Shown: positions 53,507 to 64,000 of the stretch, piece by piece
Position numbering within the stretch: the first letter of the stretch is position 1
Layout: every line of letters begins with the position of its first letter
Assembly: GCA_030568195.1 (NCBI GenBank)
Contig: JAJLTO010000016.1
Coordinates: 1 to 64,000 of the forward strand
Length of the DNA stretch: 64,000 bases
Source: Dipodascopsis uninucleata var. uninucleata
Taxonomy: Eukaryota > Ascomycota > Lipomycetes > Lipomycetales > Lipomycetaceae
Reading direction: 5' to 3'
Notes under the pieces: generated by a model
Databases searched by the model: none
The model's input: the letters and a program-made list of their open reading frames with translations, nothing else
Told to the model about the DNA's origin: nothing
Position numbers and translations under genes: made by a program

Positions 53507-55854
53507 ATGGAGGCGCAGTTTTATCTACCAATATATTCAGCACAGTGTCGAGAGCCCATGGCCGCGGTATCTATGAATTTTTGCGGGGAGATACTCAAAT
53601 ATAAGGAAGGAAATCTTGTGTCTGTCCAGCGTCGAAAACGTTCCCGCCAAGGATGTTTGACCTGTGTGGTATGTGATCACTAGTCTTTGACACAAAATTT
53701 CATCGGCTCTTGATTTTTATAAATAAAACAATAACACAATTACTGATCTGAAGTTTAGAAACGCAAGATTCGATGCGATGAAAGTCATCCTATTTGTCAA
53801 AGATGTGTCAAGGCCAGCAGGTCATGCGAATGGAGACCTACAAATCTTCGAACTGGCTCGAGTCGCCACAAGACGCCTGTCGTCAGCACATGTCGAAGAT
53901 CTGTCACTCCAATAGATGAACCGGAGGATCATATGTTTTCAGAGGCTCCTGTATTGAATAATAGTTTGTCTGTTGAGAAATGCAAGAACCCCTTAATGGC
54001 TGAAGTTGATCAATCACTTGATAATGTGAGTCTGGACATCGTATCCCAGAATCCAGCAATTCGACAAGTCTCCGATAACATATTGTGGTTTTCGGATTTA
54101 CTCGAAGAAAATATTTCAGAAGTTATATCAAAGTCAAGTTGTACGTCTCCTGAGAATTTCGAGGCTAATTCAGAGAGCCCTCAGAATGAAGAGAATGCTG
54201 AAGAAATACAGTCTGACTCATTTGAATCGTGTGGTAATCTAATAGACCCTATTGATAACGAATTCGATAATGGCTTTAATTCTGCAGTCAGTAATTCAAT
54301 TGATAACTTGCTTCAACTACCTGAATTATTTAATAGTGACGCTGAATTTGACCGGGATTCAACTATGACTGTCGAACCTGAGCATGAAAGAGCATTAGAT
54401 ATAGAGAAAAATTTTTGGAACATCCTCCTTCCAAATTTGTTGGAAAAAGTCTTGCTCGATCACTTTCTCTTACAGGTAACACCGTAAGTGAATATTTAAT
54501 TTAGCTATTATCGTTCGATTTTTCTAATTGAAATATAGTCCTATCATTGTTTCTGTTATTTCTGAATCAAAGTGGATCGGGATCAGAAAATTATTAGTGA
54601 AGCTTTGTCATTCATCACCTCTTATATATAATTCTGTATTGGCATTTTCAGAATTGCATTTATCTAGGCAGTCTCAGAGGATAATGGACACATCATTCTA
54701 TTTTAATGGTGTCCGATACCTTAAGGATGCTTTGGAAAATGCTAAATCTGTGGGTCATATAGAAAGGTGTTCCATGAGAAATTTACTCGCAGCTCTCTTC
54801 TTCTTCACATATATTGATGTAAGTGACCAAATTTCTCCTGTTTGATCCTCGTTCAACCAAAAAAGAGGAATATACACTAACTTAGTAAGCTTATCTTGGA
54901 TCCTGGTCGAGAAACTACTAGGTCTGTTCCTTCTTACCTCAGAGATGCATATGCTGTTGTTCGATCCTCAGAATGGTGTCGATTGAGTGACACTGATTCC
55001 ATTGAGTGCCAGCTGTTATCGTGGCTGCGTTTGCTTGAGCGCGAGCTGTATTGGCAGGTGGAGATGGCCTCTTCATTACGGAAAATGAAGATAATTCTTA
55101 TAATATGCTATCACGGAATCAATGTAGCGAACGTCACTACGAGATACCTAATGGGAGCTTTCAACGTTTTGAAGGCTTGGTATCTACGATAATTCCCAGC
55201 GTGGATGATGCCTTATACGATCTAATAATACAACCGGGAATCGCTTTCTTTCAAAAGACACAGTCTTATATGAGACGCATATGTTTTGTCGATATGTGGC
55301 ATCGTCCACGAGGCTCTGTGGCTGACGAGATCGAAGTCATACGAATTGCAGAATCTATTTCGCACGATCTCAGACTACTATGGGATCTTCGACCGCAGCT
55401 TATCGACTACTGTCTTGAGGGTAAAATGACATCTCTTCAGTTGAGTCCAACTATATTTAAATCAATCGAGCGTAATTATCGAGTATATGCTTGTGCTTAC
55501 TACGCTGCACTAATTCATTTGCACAGAATAGCTTACAAATATTTTGACGCATCCGATGAAGTCAAGGAAGCCATAAAAGTCATCCTACAAAACGCAAAAA
55601 TCCTTGCAAATGAAGACTTATTGAGTTCGTCGATGATGTGGCCATTATTGTTATGTGGAATGGAAATTTCGGATCCAGAGGATAGGTCGTGGATAGTGGC
55701 TCAGATCAAAAGTCTTGATAAAAGTACTGCAAATGCAACTATCACAGCACGTGTTTTGGAAGAGATTCACCGTCGACAAGACAAGTCTGAAGTCCGAGTC
55801 GACCTTCGTTTGGTTATGATGGACATATATAAAAAGCCATTCGCTGTATTATAA
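53507..55854 (+). CDS. Zn2Cys6 transcription factor (PF11951-like), three introns and an apparent frameshift
   Basis: Exons 53507-53668, 53759-54483, 54539-54818 and 54890 onwards, with introns of 90, 55 and 71 nt. The zinc cluster is split by intron 1, a common place: C50-x2-C53-x6-C60-x6-C67-x2-C70-x6-C77 (GCLTCV/KRKIRC...CQRC). An acidic, Ser/Glu-rich stretch follows (about residues 130-260). The C-terminal domain begins LLDHFLLQVTPPIIVSVIS, as in fungal PF11951 regulators. In the last exon the frame reading LLSWLRLLERELYW ends shortly after; the continuation GGDGLFITENEDNS...HRIAYKYFDASDEV to the stop at 55854 is in another frame. One G missing near 55053 would explain this. A 71-nt extra intron (54987-55057) is a weaker alternative. 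Likely local regulator of the adjacent ADH/ALDH pair. Confidence 0.82.
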
Positions 55855-56400
55855 ATTTACGTACAATCTCTTTTGGAAAATTATATCTTTCTTCATGTAT
55901 CTTTTTTAGCGCCAACAGGCAGTTATTTCAAGCTATTTATATATGTCTATTATGTTTCTTTGTTATGATTAGCCTGAGAGTGGATCTATCAAACCACTAT
56001 TCCATTCCTTTTTCAGTTTGAAAGGTTCAGAGCCGATATAAGAATCTAACGTAGCTTATGGGATGATTCACATATCACACCTATTGGTCAGCTTACTATA
56101 TGAACCCTGTTCATCCTCTTATAAATCGGAAATTTAAGTAACATCCTTTTAATTACACTACATTGAGATGCATATCTTCTGCGTAACTTATCGGTTTATC
56201 TATTTACTTATTATATGGAACAAAATATATGATAATCAGTTCCCTATATAATGGAATGATAAAGCTTTAGCTCTGGCGAGAACCCTTAACCTTTTGAATC
56301 AGAAATATTGCTGTAGCCTAGAATTAATTTATCATTCTTCTATTCTACTGACTGCTCTTCTCTAGCGGTCCCGTTAATGTTATATTAATCTTTACATACA
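55855..56400. other. Intergenic region
   Basis: 545 bases of AT-rich sequence upstream of the acyltransferase gene. No operator-like repeat was recognised. Confidence 0.4.
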
Positions 56401-57666
56401 ATGGAAAGAAATCTTGGTGTATTTGAGAATTATTTTGCCGTTAGGGCATCACTCGACTTTTATGGAGTAGTCGTAATGTGGATTGAGTATGACATTCCAA
56501 TCAGAGACCAAGAGCTCATTTCAAAAGCGGTACATTGTATGGTTCGCGACCATGCGCCCTTAAGAGCAACCATTAACTTACATCCTCCAGATAATGTAAA
56601 GCCTACCGTGAGGATTTTAGACCCACAGGAATTTGACGTGAATGACTATATAAAATACGAAATGAAAGATAAGCTCGACATGGTGTCCATATTAAATGAG
56701 ATGCATTCCTCGAAACTTGATCCCTCCGGAATTTTATGGCGTATAGTGGTAGTTAATGAGAAATTAATAGCGATCATGTTCGATCATACGTTCATGGACG
56801 GTGATTCTGGAGCAATGGCACTACAATATATCGATAAATATATCAATAATCCTACGGAACCTCCTTTAAGTGTGGATATGACGATGAAACCGCTTGAAGA
56901 TTTGATTCGAATTAACGGGCCACTGATGTACAATATTAAAGAAATTTGGAACGATTGGATGTCAAGTGGCAGAAAGTCTATGTTTGAGGATTACGCAGTA
57001 ACTTCTAATGATGAACAGCGCTGGTATATTTTGCATATAGACAAAGAGAGGGTTGTTGAACTGTTACAAAAATGTCGCAGTAATGGCGCAACTCTGACTA
57101 CATTATTTCACACAATACTCGTCAATGCCTTATCTATAACGTATAATTTAGACTCTAAATATCTAATAGAATGCGCTATACCTGTGAATTTGCGAAGAAA
57201 GATGAGTTCCGAGTATTCTCAGGTAATGGGCTCTTTCATATCTGCCTATACTGCACATACACCAGCTACCACAAAGTTCGACTGGAAAATGTGCAAAGAT
57301 CTTAAGCATAAATTAACTGATGCCACTGGGAAAGACAGCATAGCATATAAAGTAGGACTGCTCTATTTCGTGAGTAATAAACTAGAAAAGTGGATGTCTG
57401 ATAAAATTGGCAAACGAAGAAGCACAGATACCGAGATCACAAATGTCGGTGCGAAGAAGTTCCAGACTGACGGAACTTACACAGTGATTGACAGTGGTTT
57501 TTCACAAGGAAGAGGGGTCCTAAACCCCGGTATGGCACTGAGCTGTATTGGTGTTGCCGGAGGTTCTGTTAACATTACGTTCTGTTATACTTCTTCCTTA
57601 GTAAAAGGCGATGAGATGGCTGAAAAGTTTCTCAGCAAATTCCAGCAAATTCTAAATGAAATCTAA
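56401..57666 (+). CDS. Alcohol acetyltransferase-like protein (ATF family)
   Basis: A complete 421-residue intronless frame. It starts RNLGVFENYFAVRASLDFYG, like the N-terminal block of yeast alcohol O-acetyltransferases. It has the catalytic H129-x3-D133-G motif (FDHTFMDGDSG) shared by the condensation/BAHD-like acyltransferase superfamily, and later NGATLTTLFHTILVNAL and IPVNLRRKM. It would transfer acetyl from acetyl-CoA to an alcohol, making an acetate ester. It is somewhat shorter than ATF1-type enzymes (about 500 residues). It lies next to the ADH/ALDH/regulator group and could use the alcohol that the ADH produces. That link is inference. Confidence 0.85.
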   Translation: MERNLGVFENYFAVRASLDFYGVVVMWIEYDIPIRDQELISKAVHCMVRDHAPLRATINLHPPDNVKPTVRILDPQEFDVNDYIKYEMKDKLDMVSILNEMHSSKLDPSGILWRIVVVNEKLIAIMFDHTFMDGDSGAMALQYIDKYINNPTEPPLSVDMTMKPLEDLIRINGPLMYNIKEIWNDWMSSGRKSMFEDYAVTSNDEQRWYILHIDKERVVELLQKCRSNGATLTTLFHTILVNALSITYNLDSKYLIECAIPVNLRRKMSSEYSQVMGSFISAYTAHTPATTKFDWKMCKDLKHKLTDATGKDSIAYKVGLLYFVSNKLEKWMSDKIGKRRSTDTEITNVGAKKFQTDGTYTVIDSGFSQGRGVLNPGMALSCIGVAGGSVNITFCYTSSLVKGDEMAEKFLSKFQQILNEI

Positions 57667-60600
57667 GTGTTAAGAGCTACGATTAGCCTCTCTTTATATA
57701 GAGGATATTGATTGCAATATGTCAATAGAATTCTAGAACATTTATCGAATGTGTTATAGTATTCGTCTTAGTCTTTTTAGTGACCGTCTAGAGCAAGTGG
57801 AAGATTGCGCACTATTATGGGATATTTCTATCTTAACTAACGTTAATGCCTAAATTGTTAGAGAAATTGATGTTCGACCCGCTATAAAACGTAAAATATA
57901 CGACTACAGCTCTTATTGATCATCAATTCAGCATGTCGCTTTGCTAATACATTTTGGACACATCCGCTTCATTAACCACAGCAATTGATTCTGCTGTTTG
58001 AAGATACATATATTTGGAACTAATTTAGATAAATGATAATGAAAATTGTTCTTTATTGCTTTAATATTTCAAATTTGTCGCGTACGAATTTATAGACGAA
58101 AGTTATAGCAGGTTTTATTTGCAATCCACAGGTTGACTACTGCCATAATATCGCATCTCGTGAGCCTGATGTGGACAAATTGGATTCCAAATTTAATTAT
58201 GTACAATATGAATTATAGAATATTCTATACATGGCGCTTTCAGGAAATAATAAAACTCTTGAGTTGAGTCTGCTTTGGTTGTACATGTACTATATGATAC
58301 GAGATTTCACGGTAGCCTACGATTACCACTAACACGTGTTATCTTTCTAAATGAAAGGCTAAGCATTCATTATATTAATAGAAAATATCAATCCAGAAGA
58401 CGTATAATTGATTCTCGTAGATATCTGTAATATGGTACTTGGTTACGACACTCTTATATTTCAAGATATAGTAATGTCAGATTTACCTAACACATGAGTG
58501 TTCGTTAAATTGAATTCAGGATCATAATTTTTACATTCTGCCATTAATATCTCCTCTGAGATAGGATGCTTGACTAGATAATATAGCCTCCTGATTAAAT
58601 TAACTTAAAAGATAGCAATTATAAATCCAGTCGATGCTGCGGATTCTGTGGTCTCCCGAGCGCTTCAATTGCATCGTCTGCTATACTTGTATTTTCGGCA
58701 CTACCTCTGTGTTTGTTATATAAATTCCAAACTTGCTATCATATGTAGTGCCTTTCTAAGCCATAATTGCTCTACGCAGCCCTTTAATATCAATTTTTAT
58801 CTTTCAATGTACGTAGACTTGGAAACAAGCTCTACTGCTGCCAGAAAGACGAAACTCTGCATCATCATGAGACAAAAACATCGTTCCCTTGGGACAGCTT
58901 TCTAGGGGGGATCATCCGCAGACTCGGAAAATGGTTTCTATTTGCTTGTACTGCATGGATTAACCCTTACCGTGCCGAAAGCACAAATAAAAGCGACTCA
59001 AATAGCGTACCTCATCGTAGATATGACGTGCGATTATTGAGATTCGAACACATGAGAATGTGATAGCACTTATATATTCTTGACAAGCCCAGGATTGTCG
59101 AACGTCAACTAAACCTGGCTTAGGCTGCCTTCTCATGAAGATAACCGCTTATTCGGAGCTTCAACGAGGACGACGGATATTAGCATGAAATGAATTTGTC
59201 AGACTGCCTCCTAAAATATGAATAGAGACTTCAGACAGTTTCCTAAAAATACTATTTTAGAATGAATTTGGAGAGATAAAGTCCTGACACTTAACTGACT
59301 AGCTATATATTGAAATAATACACGATTCAGCTGAAAGGAACTGAATCAGTCTAAGATTGATGTCAAAAGCGTAAACTGCTCGCTTCCACCAGTTGCAAGC
59401 TGTAATTACTGTCTCGCAACATTTAAAATAAGATATAAATGCATTAATACTGTATGCAAGTCACGTACCTGTCTGAGATTGAGTCAGATACCTTATCCTA
59501 GTGGAACACCTCTCAGCCAATTAAATGAAGGAATTTGAAATTATTTGATAACAGATTATGGTGCCTGATCTATAAATTATTTATTTTTCGCTATAAGTTT
59601 AACGTGGATAAGCCATAGCGAATTAGCTTATGTCTGTCGAGAATGTGGGGAGCTACATTAAGCATTCCCTAAACACAAATCCCACTCCGGAAACTAACAA
59701 CAGAAAATAAGCTTAGCAAGTTGTAAATGGATACCATGAATATACAAGCAATTGCATGTATACTAATAGTAGCCGTACTAACCGCAAGTATTTAAACTCT
59801 GGAAGTTCCCATTGACTATACGGGCTTCCTTTCCAACCATGTCAACACATGTTCAGAGTAACTCCACGCAAATAGTGCAATAGATATGGTGCCTGCCAAC
59901 AGCGCACATAAGTTCTTGTTTACTTAGAAAGTGCGCTATTAATAAAATTAAATCGCAAGCGAGGTATCGTGAGACAACTCGCGATAATACTAGTGCATAG
60001 CGAAATGCTGGTTCTGGTGAATACGTGAACAAAGGCGATCAAGAATTCGAGCTACTATTGGTGATAAACAAAAGCAGTCATCTGGTAAATATTAGTTTGG
60101 TATTTCAGTGCCAAATAGACATAAGATAATAGACGACAGATAATCTCGGCTGAGCCGCTTATATTTCGCCGGACATGATTCTACATGGCGTCCCAACTAC
60201 TTAGCAGATAACTAAACCAAGTAGCTGTACCGTACTGCCTTGCCTCGTTTACGGCTCTGTGTATCTACTACTCCCACAGTTGAAGCACTAGCCTTTACTC
60301 ATCCATGCGTATATTGATCTGCTGTTACACTTCCCATAAGAATAGTAACGACAGTCCAATCGCAGTCCAATCGCAGCATTCCTATGTTTCCGATGGTTTT
60401 AACTAAGTTGTTCCCGCGAATGTATATTATGAGACTGAACTCCGATTGATCAGGGTACCTTTTAAGTACCAAATTAAAAGAACTAAAAAAAGTACAAGAG
60501 AAGTGACAAATAGAGAGTAAAGGAATTTGATAAGTAATCAATTTAGTCTGCTAGCCAAGCTATTTTTTGACTTAGCATTCCAACAACTTCATGTGGAAAA

Positions 60601-61107
60601 TACCGTGCTATTCCAAGAAAATGGAGATGCTAACATCGCTAGTTACAGCGGAAATAGCAGCCTCAACGTTTGAAAAGAAAACAGGGATTTCCAAGACTGC
60701 TAAGCAATTCAGGAACGATGCACGTGCATTACCGGTAATGAACGAAGGGGGAAATTTTCAAGGCTAATATAATTTAAGGTTATATTGCATTAAACATCCC
60801 GATTTTTTTTAAGCTCCCGTTAGACTATGTATCGAAAACGCTTTCTGTGCGTGTGTCACCAGTAACTAAATTTACTGGACGACTGTCGCAGCTGTCATAG
60901 AAAGAAAGCAATGCGATAGTAGTTTTTGTAACACATGGTGCCTTATTGGTTGAGCAATTGGATACATACCGAGTTCAATTGAAGAGATAAAAGTTCCTAG
61001 AAGAAGAATTTCAAATAGTATATAACAAGCCTTGTCCATCGTCATGTTCTTTCATCGACAACAGCTGCTTTCTCTACGAGTAAAACCAAAACTGTCAAGC
61101 AAAAAAT
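57667..61107. other. Long gene-poor interval
   Basis: About 3.4 kb with no recognisable gene. Short protein-like frames (around 58920-59040, and 60620-60770 on the plus strand) do not match any family I know and lack support. No RNA gene or mobile element was recognised. Confidence 0.4.
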
Positions 61108-62785
61108 ATGAAGACTTTTACCGTTTCAACTCTTGCGGTTGCCTTGTCAATTGCACAGGTTGCTCAATGTAATCCGTCGTGGCACGATCTTCGTGGAAAG
61201 GTATTAAAGACTACTGCAATTGTTTAAGTCGAAACCGCTGATGCTGACAATTTTTAGATTAAACATGTTGTCTATCTTATGATGGAGAACCATTCTTTCG
61301 ATAATATTGCTGGTTATTGGAAATTCCATCCCGGTATTGATAATTTGGTTGGCAAGTCTTACTGCAACAACTACACCAATCCCACCTATACTATTTGGGG
61401 AGAGCCCTTGTCGATTTGTGCTGGTCCTTACGAACAGGAGGTCCCCTATAATGATCCTGATCATTCATTCGCTGGTACAAGCTTTGAAATCTACAGGGAC
61501 TGGAATCCTTCCAAGCACTCAGTGCCAACTATGGGAGGATTTGTTGACCGTGAAGCTAATGCTTCCAATCTTACTCCTGGTGCTGCTTCCTTTGTTATGC
61601 AGGCTTACAGTGAGGAGAAGACTCGTCTTCTTGCTACTATTGCTCAGAACTTTGCTTTCTTTGATTCTTATGTAAGTGTACAATTATTGATCTATAGTAG
61701 GATGACTACATCTAATATATATAATATAGCATGCCGAACATCCTGGTTCTACTGGTCCTAACCGTCTCTTTGCTACTGCCGGTTCTGCTTGTGGTCAGAT
61801 TGATACTGGCACTCAGCCTGGCATTGGCGATGCTATCCCACCTGCTAACTGCACCACTTCCATCTTCGAAGCTTTGAGCAACAAGAAAATCTCATGGAAG
61901 AACGTAAGCCTGCACATACTTATAGTTTAAATGTAGCTTGGTTAGCTAATGTTATTGTGTAGTACTATGAGACAAATATTGTCGATGCTTATATGTGGAA
62001 GGTAAGAGTATTAACCAGTGTTAAACTATTGTTTTTGTACTAACTATGTTCTCAAAAGTGGGTGCAAGACAATGCTCTTGAGAATATCGTCCAATCTACT
62101 GAATTCTTCGAAGACATTAAGAAGGGTACCTTGCCTCAATTCTCTTACTATAATCCTGAGTGCTGCACAATTGACTCCATGCACCCAAAGAGCAACTTGG
62201 CAGGAGGAGAGCAGTTGATTAAGCACATTTATGATGCCTTGAGAAACTCTAAGTACTGGGAAAACACGTAAGTCTTCAATTGTCGATATTCTATCGCGCT
62301 TTAACTGACTAGAGTGTAGCTTGTTCATCATTAACTTCGACGAGCACGGAGGATTCTACGATCACGTGCCACCACCAACTAATATCCCTGCTCCTGACGA
62401 TAACTTGACTTACGAAGGACTTTCTGATGGTCATAACATTACCTTTGATTACACTAGATTGGGTGTCCGTGTTCCTGCTTTCTTGATTTCTCCTTGGATC
62501 AAGCCAAACACTCTTATCCATAATGAAGGTACCAGCTATGCTCACAATTCTGCCTATACTCACTCCTCTATGCTTCACTTTGTGCAGGAGCTTTTTGAAC
62601 TCGATGGTTTGAACAACCGAGTTCAGTGGGCTAAGACTTTCGAACATGTTTTCACAGACAATTTGAACAAGAAAGCTCCTACTAACTTGCCAGTACCAAT
62701 CTGGTATGGTTCTAACTATCAGGTGCAGCCAGCTAAGTATCCAGCTATTAATACTGTTGCACCTCCTACGACTGTCAGTTATTAA
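61108..62785 (+). CDS. Secreted phosphoesterase (phospholipase C / acid phosphatase, PF04185), five introns
   Basis: Exons 61108-61200, 61258-61671, 61730-61903, 61963-62001, 62059-62267 and 62320-62785, giving 464 residues; introns are 52-59 nt with GTAAG/GTATT donors. A signal peptide is clear (MKTFTVSTLAVALSIAQVAQC). The metal-binding N-terminal motif is YLMMENHSFDNIAGYW. Other family blocks: YHAEHPGSTGPNR, SYYNPECC, INFDEHGGFYDHVPPP and VRVPAFLISPWIKP. Members hydrolyse phospholipids or phosphate esters outside the cell; PLC and acid phosphatase cannot be separated here. Several NxT/S sites suggest glycosylation. Exon 4 is only 39 nt. Codon use resembles the hexose transporter (many pyrimidine-ending codons), hinting at good expression. 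The intron density is unusual next to its neighbours. Confidence 0.9.
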
Positions 62786-64000
62786 GCGGCCATCTGTGTC
62801 TCATAGTATTGATAATATTTCAATTACTAGATAGAAGGATATTTTCTAAAATTTAAAAGCTTTTTTTTTTTTTGCAAAAGTTCATTTTCATTTAAAGTCT
62901 TCCAGATTTTATACCAGTGATGTAGCAAGTGAGCTGCTGTAATTAATACTGTGATATCTTCAGCCACGGATCTGCCAGATTCACGTAGTTTAATCTTGCG
63001 CAAAGCCATATTAAAAAATTGCTGAAGTAAAATCTTATCTGACAATTTTACGATAACCTACATATCTAATTTTTACTCTTTTGTTCCTTAAGTCATATCG
63101 GAAAGCATATGCACCCTTGAGAGGAAGGGCCAGACTTCGGAAAATGGAATATCGCGGCTTTTGTCTGTATAGGCTGGATACATTGGATAGATATAACGAT
63201 CAAGCGACCAAAGAAACACATCTCCTGTCATTGGTGAGATTTTTTTCTACCTGATAAAGGATTTATGTTTAAAACATGACAAGAGACATTGATTTTATAT
63301 AAGCACACAGAGATAATATGGATATCAGAAAGTATTTCATATATTGTCAAGCGTGCAGTATTGTAACAAGTATCGAAGCTCATATACAAGGTTTCCTTAA
63401 TAGCAACCACATACGGTTAATATTGCCATGCGCTATTCTAGGCTTGTGGGGAATTGTGCGCAGTCGCACATGAATGCACTGGCTCTCGATTTCGCCAAAA
63501 TCATTACTAATAGGTTCCCAGAAAATTTTAGACAGTGATCTCTTAAAACGGACAAAGTAGCTAAGAGCCTATACCAAACCATATTAACATACTATTGAGT
63601 TCAACGCCACACTTTGTTGGCTATACCAATATGAGTAGGATTGGTGGAGCAAATAGGTAAAAGGATCGTCCAGGTGCTGGTATTGCATCGACGAGCCTAC
63701 TCATATACCGAACAAACCCAATCTCCAAGTATTTGATTCTGTCAGTATATCCTCTCAACTGAGTTATCTATTCTCCTTTTTACCTTAAGTGGCCTAGAGC
63801 AAGTAGCATTTTCAGATTAAATATGATACTAGGGAGTCTAGCTACAATTTGAATTTTCTTGGAAATATTATATTTAAAATGTATGTGAATTAGCAGGAAA
63901 TCATATTTAAAATATAATTATCTATTCAAGCTCAGCAAGCTCTATGCGCGAAGTCGATTCACGCAAAGGTACTAAATGTTTTTAAACCGTTTTTTCCCAT
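62786..64000. other. Right-end interval without recognised genes
   Basis: 1.2 kb of AT-rich sequence after the phosphoesterase, starting with a poly-T run near 62861-62873. One 72-codon minus-strand frame (62827-63045) has no ATG at its head and no known family. I see nothing else. Confidence 0.4.

Noticed and set aside
54987-55057. A fourth intron in the second regulator that would avoid the frameshift
   Set aside because: It would remove a family-like LLSWLRLL segment and its branch-like site is far from the acceptor. It is kept only as an alternative.
61307-61675. Leu-rich overlapping frame inside the phosphoesterase
   Set aside because: A shadow frame of a well-supported exon.
1-64000. 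CRISPR arrays, rRNA genes or bacterial-type operons
   Set aside because: The only tandem array is the telomere. Gene structure and families are eukaryotic throughout.

Overview
The window starts at a chromosome end. Bases 1-125 are twelve perfect copies of a 10-base telomere repeat (GTAACCCTAT) plus a partial copy, and the rest is about 64 kb of subtelomeric DNA. The organism looks like an ascomycete yeast of the Saccharomycotina. The DNA is AT-rich. Introns are short (48-92 nt), with GT..AG ends and CTAAC/TACTAAC-like branch sites. The gene families are fungal: Zn2Cys6 regulators, RTA1-like proteins, fungal sugar porters and alcohol acetyltransferase. CTG falls at a conserved Leu position in the first SDR gene, which argues against the CUG-Ser clade. 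A 10-base telomere unit containing GGGTTA recalls Yarrowia and its Dipodascales relatives. That placement is inference.

Layout. 1-10.3 kb: telomere, diverged subtelomeric repeats, an SDR gene, a WD40-like gene and a long gene-poor stretch. 10.3-24 kb: a hexose-type MFS transporter, a divergent SDR/NmrA-like pair, an RTA1-like membrane protein and an NADP-type alcohol dehydrogenase, separated by 1.6-3 kb of apparently empty DNA. 27-28.4 kb: a truncated sugar-transporter pseudogene. 28.4-43.7 kb: the metabolic core. 44.4-45.5 kb: a decayed SDR gene. 46.3-57.7 kb: a second sugar porter, a 3-dehydroshikimate dehydratase-like enzyme, a divergent alcohol/aldehyde dehydrogenase pair, a second Zn2Cys6 regulator and an alcohol acetyltransferase. 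61-62.8 kb: a secreted phosphoesterase with five introns.

The core carries four consecutive genes on the minus strand: hydroxyquinol 1,2-dioxygenase, 3-oxoadipate CoA-transferase, maleylacetate reductase and 3-oxoadipyl-CoA thiolase. Together they would take hydroxyquinol to maleylacetate, 3-oxoadipate, 3-oxoadipyl-CoA, and finally succinyl-CoA plus acetyl-CoA. No hydroxylase that makes hydroxyquinol is present in the window. Nearby are two Gfo/Idh/MocA oxidoreductases, a SnoaL-like protein and a Zn2Cys6 regulator. The dehydroshikimate dehydratase would make protocatechuate and could feed the same route from quinate or shikimate.

Two genes that otherwise look healthy, the thiolase and the second regulator, each appear to lack a single G at a G-rich spot. 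That is either recent decay or sequencing error. All exon joins were read by eye from splice signals and family motifs. No alignment or database search was run.
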